From the NCBI GenBank assembly GCA_002686705.1, contig NYYH01000013.1:1-14173 (forward strand): a DNA stretch of 14,173 bases, in the 5' to 3' direction. This stretch comes from Bacteroidota bacterium. GTDB taxonomy: Bacteria; Bacteroidota; Bacteroidia; Bacteroidales; F082. Both the position numbers and the translations under genes were made by a program. This document shows, piece by piece, positions 8,497 to 14,173 of the stretch (position 1 is its first letter; every line of letters begins with the position of its first letter). Below the pieces are notes generated by a model. The model made no database searches. It was not told the DNA's origin and worked only from the letters and a program-made list of their open reading frames with translations.

Positions 8497-8940
8497 ATGG
8501 AATTCCACGACTTAATCATTCACATTCACGGCATTGTTAGCACTGTTTTTACTCTAACAGCACTAACTATATTAGTGCGTTCTATTAGAGGTTGGAGCCT
8601 AAACAAAGCTTATACTAACTTAGATAAAAAAATATCAATTCTATTCTTGGTATTCCTGTATATCCAATTAGTACTGGGTATATTACTATATTTTGTATTA
8701 GGGGATAATCAAAGTGGTGCTGAAAGCATGGAAGAAGCAATGAAGCAAAGCTCTTTCAGGTATTGGGCACTGGAACACTTTATAATCATGATCTTTGCAT
8801 TATTTCTTTCTCAGATTGGGTGGGTCTTTATTCGCAAAGCAAAATTAGACTTGAATAAGCATAAAAACACTTTGTTCTATTTTGGAATCTCCATACTACT
8901 CATATTTATTTCAACAGGAATTGGTCTGATTTGGAGATAA
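8497..8940 (+). CDS. Four-helix membrane protein with conserved-looking histidines, function unknown
   Basis: A 147-residue integral membrane protein with four predicted helices at about residues 5-30, 46-68, 91-113 and 125-145. It has no signal peptide. Helix 1 carries His9 and His11 (HIHG), helix 3 begins with Glu93-His94 (LEH), and His4 and His122 lie near the membrane edges. The loop between helices 2 and 3 is acidic and polar (about 70-88, GDNQSG then SMEEAMKQSSFRYW). From memory it resembles a small Bacteroidota family often labelled 'cytochrome B' or hypothetical, with a His-Ser/Gly turn in helix 1 and a W-x-x-EH motif before helix 3. That label is not biochemical proof. Paired histidines in helices could bind heme b. 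It sits 35 nt after the protoporphyrinogen oxidase gene and 17 nt before the ferrochelatase gene, so a role in porphyrin oxidation, electron transfer to quinones, or heme handling is inferred. Topology and size recall HemJ, but I do not see HemJ motifs. Confidence 0.85.
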   Translation: MEFHDLIIHIHGIVSTVFTLTALTILVRSIRGWSLNKAYTNLDKKISILFLVFLYIQLVLGILLYFVLGDNQSGAESMEEAMKQSSFRYWALEHFIIMIFALFLSQIGWVFIRKAKLDLNKHKNTLFYFGISILLIFISTGIGLIWR

Positions 8941-8957
8941 AGTAAATTATTAACCCG

Positions 8958-9962
8958 ATGAAAACCACAGTACTATTAATAAATCTGGGAACCCCTGATT
9001 CTCCAAAAACTTGGGATGTTAGAAAGTACTTAAGTGAGTTTTTAAACGACAGCAGGGTTATTGATCTGCCATGGCTAACTAGAAAATTATTGGTCAACTT
9101 AATAATTGTTCCATTCCGATCACCTAAATCGGTAACATTGTACAAGGAAATATGGACTTCAGATGGATCTCCTTTATTAACTAATTCGAAAAAGTTAAAA
9201 AATGCACTGCAAAAAGAGCTGAATGAAAGTTATGTTGTGGAACTGGCTATGCGTTATGGCAATCCAAATTTGAAAAACGTATTACACCAAATTGTGAAAC
9301 AACAACCTGATCGAATAATTCTATTTCCTTTGTACCCTCAATATGCCTCTTCTACAACAGGGTCATCGCTTGAGAAAGCTATACAAATAATAAGTAAGTG
9401 GAAGCAGATACCGAAAATAAAAATGATTCATCATTTCCATGATCATCCTGGCTTCATTGATTCTTTTGCACAACGGATCAAACACTACAAACCACAAAGT
9501 TATGATCATATTATCATGAGTTATCATGGCTTACCAATTAATCAGGTTGTTGAGGCTCATTCAGGAAATAGTTGTGAAACAATTGGTTGTTTTTATAAAA
9601 AAACAGAACAAAATAATTATTGTTATCTGGCTTCATGTTATGAAACTACGCGGCTACTTGCTGAAAAACTCAACCTGCAGGAGAAGGATTACACAGTTTG
9701 TTTTCAGTCGCGATTAAGCAAAAGCTGGATAACACCTTTCACTGATGAAGTAGTGATGGATCTGGCAAAAAATGGCAGTAAGCGATTACTAGTTATTAGC
9801 CCGGCATTTGTGGCTGACTGTTTAGAAACCAATCATGAATTAGGTAAAGAGTTAAAAGAGAGGTTTGAGCAAAATGGTGGAGAAGAACTTACATTAGTTG
9901 AAAGTCTGAATGACCTACCACAATGGGTTGAGGCTTTGGCTGGAATGGTGAGAGAGTTGTGA
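8958..9962 (+). CDS. hemH: Ferrochelatase with probable internal four-cysteine [2Fe-2S] site
   Basis: A 334-residue ferrochelatase that inserts Fe2+ into protoporphyrin IX as the last step of the pathway. The N-terminus shows LLINLGTPDSP (6-16), VRKYLSEFLNDSRVID and the active-site histidine His190 in MSYHGLP. The C-terminal signature SPAFVADCLETNHEL contains Glu290, the conserved acidic residue. FQSRLSKSWITPFTDE corresponds to the usual QSR segment. Compared with the E. coli type, there is an insertion of roughly 15-20 residues after YHGLP that holds Cys206, Cys211, Cys222 and Cys227, spaced C-x4-C-x10-C-x4-C. This matches the known class of bacterial ferrochelatases with all four [2Fe-2S] ligands in one internal segment. 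It is the last gene of the cluster, ends in TGA at 9960-9962, and converges on the minus-strand transporter gene after 39 nt. Confidence 0.96.
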   Translation: MKTTVLLINLGTPDSPKTWDVRKYLSEFLNDSRVIDLPWLTRKLLVNLIIVPFRSPKSVTLYKEIWTSDGSPLLTNSKKLKNALQKELNESYVVELAMRYGNPNLKNVLHQIVKQQPDRIILFPLYPQYASSTTGSSLEKAIQIISKWKQIPKIKMIHHFHDHPGFIDSFAQRIKHYKPQSYDHIIMSYHGLPINQVVEAHSGNSCETIGCFYKKTEQNNYCYLASCYETTRLLAEKLNLQEKDYTVCFQSRLSKSWITPFTDEVVMDLAKNGSKRLLVISPAFVADCLETNHELGKELKERFEQNGGEELTLVESLNDLPQWVEALAGMVREL

Positions 9963-9999
9963 CAATAAAGCAGATAACTTGGCGAAAGGTTTTTTGTCA
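9960..9999 (+). terminator. Weak candidate terminator for the heme cluster
   Basis: The 39-nt convergent gap holds an outer inverted repeat (TGACAA at 9960-9965 and TTGTCA at 9994-9999). Inside it is a short stem, AACTT at 9976-9980 with AGGTT at 9987-9991, around a GGCGAA loop, followed by a T-run at 9990-9995. The stem has only one G-C pair and one G-T wobble, so an intrinsic terminator is plausible but weak. The T-run lies on the correct side for forward transcripts only. Confidence 0.3.
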
Positions 10000-10001
10000 G
10001 C

Positions 10002-11738
10002 TTAATTTACTTCCTGATATTCTTTAATAGCCTCACTAACATTGATAATATAATCACCAATCCTTTCATTTATAGAGATCATATCAGTATAAAAAGCACC
10101 TGTTTTATGCTTGTATCTTTTTTCTTTTAAATCCTCAACATGCTTTTGGCGAAGTAGATTTCTTCGGTCATTAATCTTTTTCTCAATAGCATAAGCATTC
10201 TTGATATCCATATCACTGAAATTATTATTAAGGTTATGGTTCATTTCAATAAATGCCTCATGCACTAAACCTAGCATTTCCATAATTGCGTGATTCTGGT
10301 GTTCAGTGAAATTCGAATTGCTTTGCTTTAAATTTTCAATAACTTTTGATAATTGGTAAATAGCATCCGCCACACTTTCCATATCATCAATAATTTTAAG
10401 CATTGCCCTTATCTTTTTTGAACTTTCATGGCTGATTTCCCCTTCAGAAACTTTCGTAAGGTAGATGGCGATTTCCAATTCAATGTTATCTGTAATTTCT
10501 TCGTACTTCTCAACTCTAGCTAGTAATTTATAATTTTTCTTTGAGTTTTCTTCAACCATCAAACTCTGTATGAATGTGAACATCTTTTCTATTCTTGTTC
10601 CGAAGTCTGAAATCTCTTTCAAAGCCTGAATAATTGCTAATTCGCTCGTGGAAAATAAACCTGTGTTGATAAATTTTAATCTGAATTCTTCATCATCCTC
10701 GCCTTTATCAGGTACCATTTTTGTTGCAACTTTAGCAATTAAAGGAGCGAATCCTATTAAGAATAGAGTATTAAGAACATTAAAACTGGTATGAAAAATT
10801 GCCAATCCTATAGGATAAATGCTATGAACACTTTCGAAATCGCTTTTTGAAAGATTGGTTTTTAGTATGGATACGCCATGCCGTTGTTGCAGAAAATAAT
10901 CAATTCCTAACAAAAAATAATGAAAAACCGCTAGCATCCACAATACCCCGAACATATTAAAAATTAAATGAGCTCGAGCAGTTCGTTTTGCTGATACATT
11001 AGCTACAACAGCTGCAATATTTGCCGTAATAGTAGTTCCAATATTCTCACCCAGTACCATTGCAGCGGCAAGCTCAAAAGGAATAAGACCATTGTAACAC
11101 ATAACAAGCGTTAGGGCCATAGTTGCACTTGATGATTGAATAATAATAGTTAATAAGGTTCCAACCAAAATGAAAATCAAAACAGATAAAAACCCAAGAT
11201 CTGTAAAAGAAGAAAGAAAATTTAAGGCCTCATGATTGCCATTAATACCAGGAACAGCTTCCTTTAAAAACTGTAATCCGATAAACAGAATAGCAAATCC
11301 TATAACAAATTCACCCCATGATTTTCTAATGCTATTTTTTGAAAAGAATAGTGGGAAACTCAAACCTATAAGCGGAAGCGATAAGAAACTAAGACTTACT
11401 TTAAATCCCAGTAGGGCAATTATCCATGCAGTAATTGTAGTTCCGATATTTGCCCCCATTATAATTCCAATTGAGGCAATTAACGAAATAAGACCAGCAT
11501 TTACGAAACTAACTACCATTACAGTTGCTGCAGAAGAAGACTGAATAGCAGTTGTAATAAGCAATCCGGTGAAAACTCCTTTGATACGGCTGTTAGTCAT
11601 TGCAGCAAGAATTTGCCTCATCTTACTTCCAGCAACTTTCTGCAATGCTTCACTCATAAGCTTCATCCCATAAAGAAAAAGCCCGAGCGATCCAACGAGG
11701 GTAAGTGTTTTCCCAATAACTACCAGCACATCTGCCAT
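10002..11738 (-). CDS. Na+/phosphate cotransporter family protein with PhoU-like C-terminal domain
   Basis: A 578-residue inner-membrane protein of the NptA/Na-Pi cotransporter II family, expected to import inorganic phosphate with sodium. The transporter part (about residues 1-340) contains the family's inverted or tandem duplication: QSSSA at 66-70 and again at 201-205, each followed by a glycine-rich helix, GANIGTT at 95-101 and GENIGTT at 230-236. About eight or nine hydrophobic helices are visible. After a charged linker (PDKGEDDEE, about 343-351) comes a soluble, helical region to the C-terminus (about 360-578) with the heptad-like pattern of PhoU domains, including DNIELEIAIYL and DDMESVADAIYQL. 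The tail probably regulates transport or signals phosphate status. It starts at ATG 11736-11738 on the minus strand and is transcribed towards the heme cluster. No Pho-type regulator gene is adjacent, so regulation is unknown. Confidence 0.93.
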   Translation of the reverse strand: MADVLVVIGKTLTLVGSLGLFLYGMKLMSEALQKVAGSKMRQILAAMTNSRIKGVFTGLLITTAIQSSSAATVMVVSFVNAGLISLIASIGIIMGANIGTTITAWIIALLGFKVSLSFLSLPLIGLSFPLFFSKNSIRKSWGEFVIGFAILFIGLQFLKEAVPGINGNHEALNFLSSFTDLGFLSVLIFILVGTLLTIIIQSSSATMALTLVMCYNGLIPFELAAAMVLGENIGTTITANIAAVVANVSAKRTARAHLIFNMFGVLWMLAVFHYFLLGIDYFLQQRHGVSILKTNLSKSDFESVHSIYPIGLAIFHTSFNVLNTLFLIGFAPLIAKVATKMVPDKGEDDEEFRLKFINTGLFSTSELAIIQALKEISDFGTRIEKMFTFIQSLMVEENSKKNYKLLARVEKYEEITDNIELEIAIYLTKVSEGEISHESSKKIRAMLKIIDDMESVADAIYQLSKVIENLKQSNSNFTEHQNHAIMEMLGLVHEAFIEMNHNLNNNFSDMDIKNAYAIEKKINDRRNLLRQKHVEDLKEKRYKHKTGAFYTDMISINERIGDYIINVSEAIKEYQEVN

Positions 11739-12115
11739 TACTAATGTTCGTAATTATTAATGATCAATAATAAAACATTTCTGGCATGAACGGTTTAAAA
11801 TATTTCAATTCTTTTTAAAAGTTATTTACAAGTGATGATCTAACTAAGTTATCATCTCAATAAACTTTATTTAAATTGTAATATTATTATTGTTTAACCT
11901 GCAAATGGATCTCTGATCGACAAGTTATAGCATTTAATATGCAAAAACAATATTATGCAAGATAAACATAGTATATCGATGAATGATGTGAAGTTATCTA
12001 TTTGTTCTACAAGAAAGTATATAAATATTTGATATCGCTTTATTTCATACAATATTCGCATATTAATTTTAAGATTATTTTAACTAAAGTTATGCTAATT
12101 GTAAAATCTCAAGTC
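11739..12115. promoter_or_regulatory. 377-nt divergent intergenic region
   Basis: This AT-rich stretch lies between the divergently transcribed phosphate transporter and propeller-protein genes, so it should contain promoters for both. I searched both strands for the Bacteroidota pattern TTTG plus TAnnTTTG and found only imperfect forms, such as TATTTG in the 12025-12035 area and another close to 12000. None is convincing. Apart from one inverted repeat at 11834-11856 and short GCAT/ATGC dyads around 11930-11960, I see no RNA gene or supported ORF. An in-frame TTG at 12002 would extend the propeller protein but places residues before its signal peptide. Confidence 0.45.
11834..11856. repeat. 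Imperfect inverted repeat
   Basis: GATGAT at 11834-11839 and ATCATC at 11851-11856 are exact reverse complements. The inner bases AAC and GTT extend the stem to about 9 bp, with a two-base bulge and a TAA loop. It is not followed by a T-run, so a terminator is unlikely. It lies about 96 bp upstream of the transporter start and could be an operator or an mRNA leader hairpin; chance is also possible. Confidence 0.35.
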
Positions 12116-13561
12116 ATGAAAAAGTACTTAATAATAGCTACTTTATTTTTGTCGATATTTAATCTGAATGCACAAAATAAAGATTATGAATTGTGGTCAT
12201 TTGAGACTAATGATCGTATCTATTCGAACCCCCAAATCCATGGTAACACACTCTATTTCGGTTGTAATGACAATACATTCTACGCTATAGATGCCAATAA
12301 TGGGGATGAACTTTGGCAATATCAAATTAATACATATATACAATCCGGTTCAACGATAGTAGATTCGATTATCTTTTTTGAGGCTGGGAATAATTGTTAT
12401 GCTCTTAACAAAGATACGGGAGAAGAAATTTGGATTTATGTAAATAATGATTCGCAAGGAGAAGAGAAATTAGATAATTGGGATTATCATCATGCTACTC
12501 CTGTAATTGACGATTCTCTTGTATATTTTGGACTGGGTAACGGATCAATGTTAGGAATTGAAATTGCAACAGGTAATATAAAAGTTCAGACCTCAGCTGT
12601 AGATTCTGTACCAATTAGGTCAACTCCTGTTGTTAACGATGGCATCCTTTATTTTGGCGATTGGGATGGTAAGGCATATGCTTATGACATTAATGCAAAC
12701 GAAATCTTATGGACTCGTAATACTTATGTTGGGCCTCCTCCATATGAAACTTTTGGTATGCTCAACACAAAAATGTTAGTATATGATTCTATGTTGATTA
12801 TGGGTGCCAGAAACCCAAGGATATATGCCTTAAATGCATATACTGGTAATCCAGAATGGATTTTTGAGGTTAGCGATGGCGGATGGATATCAGGTGATCC
12901 GTACATCGAAAATGATACACTTTACATTGGAGGCTCTGATTGCCATAAACTGTTTGCACTTGATGTTCATACAGGAGATCTATTCTGGGACTACATGTTC
13001 TTATATAATAATTTTTCGCAACCAAAAGTTTGTGGTGATTATGTTTTGTTTACGACAGGAAACGCATATGCAAATAATGGTACAAACTATGGACATGGTT
13101 ATCTGTACGCTGTAAATAAATTTGACGGTTCATTGAAAAATTTCTCTCGTATTGGAGGAAACTTATTTACTACACCGATCTTCCACAATGGTCAAATTAT
13201 TGTTGGCAGTGATGATAAGCACATATATTCTCTTGATTCCATTTCTTTTGTTTCAACTTATGTAAACATTGAGGAAACAGGTATTAACTCTGTCGTAGAT
13301 CCGAAATTTTATCCAAATCCTTTTAAAGATAGCATTACTATAAGTTATGATTTAGTACTTCCCACAAAAGTTACCATCATCATATATAGTTGGTCAGGCC
13401 AGGAAATTAAGAGAAGCCACACAGAGAAAAGAACTGTAGGTGAATATGAATTTTTATGGGATGGCAAAGACCAGCAAAATAATGAGGTATCACCAGGTGC
13501 TTATGTTGTTGAGATACATTCAAAAATGGTGAGTACCAGTCAAGTTATTATCAAACAATAA
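12116..13561 (+). CDS. Secreted PQQ-like beta-propeller protein with T9SS type A-like C-terminal domain
   Basis: A 481-residue exported protein. Residues 1-20 form a signal peptide (MKKYLIIATL, hydrophobic core, cleavage likely after NAQ). Residues 25-376 contain about eight propeller-blade repeats of the PQQ-like type, with the pattern aromatic-Ala-hydrophobic-Asp/Asn-x-x-x-Gly-x-x-x-Trp near 56-70, 95-109, 146-158, 188-201, 237-251, 280-293 and 331-344, plus a short final copy at 371-375. A linker leads to a C-terminal domain (about 398-481) beginning YPNPF, with WDGKD and GAYVVEI, as in FlgD-like/T9SS type A sorting domains. It is therefore predicted to be secreted or surface-attached through type IX secretion. 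I see no PQQ-dehydrogenase active-site signature, so an enzyme role is doubtful; ligand or protein binding fits better. I chose ATG 12116 because it starts the signal peptide exactly; an upstream TTG at 12002 would add 38 unlikely residues. Confidence 0.88.
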   Translation: MKKYLIIATLFLSIFNLNAQNKDYELWSFETNDRIYSNPQIHGNTLYFGCNDNTFYAIDANNGDELWQYQINTYIQSGSTIVDSIIFFEAGNNCYALNKDTGEEIWIYVNNDSQGEEKLDNWDYHHATPVIDDSLVYFGLGNGSMLGIEIATGNIKVQTSAVDSVPIRSTPVVNDGILYFGDWDGKAYAYDINANEILWTRNTYVGPPPYETFGMLNTKMLVYDSMLIMGARNPRIYALNAYTGNPEWIFEVSDGGWISGDPYIENDTLYIGGSDCHKLFALDVHTGDLFWDYMFLYNNFSQPKVCGDYVLFTTGNAYANNGTNYGHGYLYAVNKFDGSLKNFSRIGGNLFTTPIFHNGQIIVGSDDKHIYSLDSISFVSTYVNIEETGINSVVDPKFYPNPFKDSITISYDLVLPTKVTIIIYSWSGQEIKRSHTEKRTVGEYEFLWDGKDQQNNEVSPGAYVVEIHSKMVSTSQVIIKQ

Positions 13562-13715
13562 ATGATTAATCCACAGATAGTTGATTCAGACCAATAAATC
13601 GATTTTCTTATTAAAGCATAAGATCTAATACAATAGTTTGTGAGAATATCAATCCATTGTAACATTTCAAATAAAATGAAGTCACTTGTAGTACTAATTT
13701 CAAAATAATCTACTA

Positions 13716-14173
13716 ATGAAAGAAACTACCTTACTTACATTTTTAATGACTTTATTTATACTTTCATCGATTAACAACTATGCTCAGATAACCGATCAGA
13801 TAACCAAAAATCCGGAAGAGGCAAAAATCATTTATACTGACGTTGAGAATTTTATAATTGCCTACAGTTTGCTTGGTCCAGATTCGGACACCATGAATGT
13901 TATTCAGAAGGAATATATTGACAAAGGTACTGCTGGCCTTTTCATGTTTATTGAGAAATATAATCTTTCAGCAAAAAAAATAACCAATGCACTAAAAAAA
14001 TATCCTGAACACTATGCTGCAATACCTGAAAGACTTGAGTGGTTTAAAACGCAGGAAAAAGATATTCATTTGTATTTTTCAAAATTACAATACTTCCTTC
14101 CTCATGTAGTGTTCCCACCAACCTACTTTTTAATAGGAGCGCAAAGAGGCATCAATTCTGCTTCTTCAGAAGG
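13716..14173 (+). CDS. Secreted protein, N-terminal part (runs off window), possible DUF2268-type putative protease
   Basis: An open reading frame starts at ATG 13716 and stays open to the window edge (152 codons plus two bases). Residues 1-24 form a clear signal peptide (MKETTLLTFLMTLFILSS, ending NNYAQ), so the protein is exported to the periplasm or beyond. The mature part is mostly helical and charged, with PEHYAAIPERLEWFK, then an LQYFLPHVVFPPTYFLIGA segment. The FPPTYFLIG pattern reminds me of Bacteroidota secreted proteins annotated as DUF2268 putative Zn-dependent proteases, related to the GldB-like group, where an HExxH motif follows further on. That motif is not in this window, so the family call is tentative. 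It is separated from the propeller gene by 154 AT-rich nt with no clear terminator or promoter. It may or may not be cotranscribed. Confidence 0.75.
   Translation, partial: MKETTLLTFLMTLFILSSINNYAQITDQITKNPEEAKIIYTDVENFIIAYSLLGPDSDTMNVIQKEYIDKGTAGLFMFIEKYNLSAKKITNALKKYPEHYAAIPERLEWFKTQEKDIHLYFSKLQYFLPHVVFPPTYFLIGAQRGINSASSE

Noticed and set aside
8497..8940. Assigning the four-helix protein as HemJ
   Set aside because: Size and topology are similar, but I see no HemJ-specific motifs, and a HemY is already present immediately upstream.
11236..11544. Forward-strand open frame of 102 codons inside the transporter gene
   Set aside because: It is antisense to a strongly supported membrane protein, and its translation lacks any recognisable domain.
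11925..11965. Short GCAT/ATGC dyads as an operator
   Set aside because: They are only 4-5 bp in AT-rich DNA and are expected by chance.
12002..12115. 38-residue N-terminal extension of the propeller protein from a TTG
   Set aside because: The extension would precede a well-formed signal peptide that begins at ATG 12116.
13562..13715. Promoter before the final partial gene, based on TAGTTTG near 13634
   Set aside because: The spacing of the -7-like element is one base short of TAnnTTTG and no -33 TTTG lies at the right distance.

Overview
The window looks like a chromosomal segment of a Bacteroidota bacterium, probably a marine or sediment member of the Bacteroidales/Marinilabiliales type. 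This is inferred from the AT-rich intergenic DNA, the near absence of Shine-Dalgarno sequences, the style of the heme enzymes, a secreted protein with a C-terminal domain like those sorted by the type IX secretion system (T9SS), and a small membrane protein family that I associate with this phylum. I cannot fix the genus from sequence alone.

Positions 1-9962 hold one long forward-strand heme biosynthesis cluster in the order hemA (5' end missing), hemC, hemD, hemB, hemL, hemE, hemN, hemY, a four-helix membrane protein, hemH. Together these cover the whole C5 route. HemA and HemL turn glutamyl-tRNA into 5-aminolevulinate, HemB, HemC and HemD build uroporphyrinogen III, HemE and HemN decarboxylate the side chains, HemY oxidises the macrocycle and HemH inserts iron. 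Spacing is tight, with one 11-nt overlap, one direct abutment and several gaps of 5-66 nt. The exception is a 132-nt gap between hemL and hemE that could hold a second promoter. No gene for a siroheme or cobalamin branch, and no HemQ/ChdC, is present, so this is the protoporphyrin-dependent pathway. Catalytic residues are intact in the enzymes where I could place them.

Two details of the cluster stand out. A 147-residue, four-helix protein carrying membrane-embedded histidines sits between the protoporphyrinogen oxidase gene and the ferrochelatase gene, and it may be an electron-transfer or heme-handling partner. The ferrochelatase carries a four-cysteine insertion that looks like an internal [2Fe-2S] cluster site.

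A convergent gene on the minus strand (10002-11738) encodes a Na+/phosphate cotransporter family protein with a PhoU-like cytoplasmic tail. A 377-nt AT-rich divergent intergenic region follows (11739-12115), containing one imperfect inverted repeat. After it come two genes for exported proteins: a PQQ-like beta-propeller protein with a FlgD-like/T9SS type A C-terminal domain (12116-13561), and the start of a second secreted protein (13716 to the window edge) that may be a DUF2268-type putative protease. I see no rRNA, tRNA, CRISPR array, insertion sequence or phage gene.
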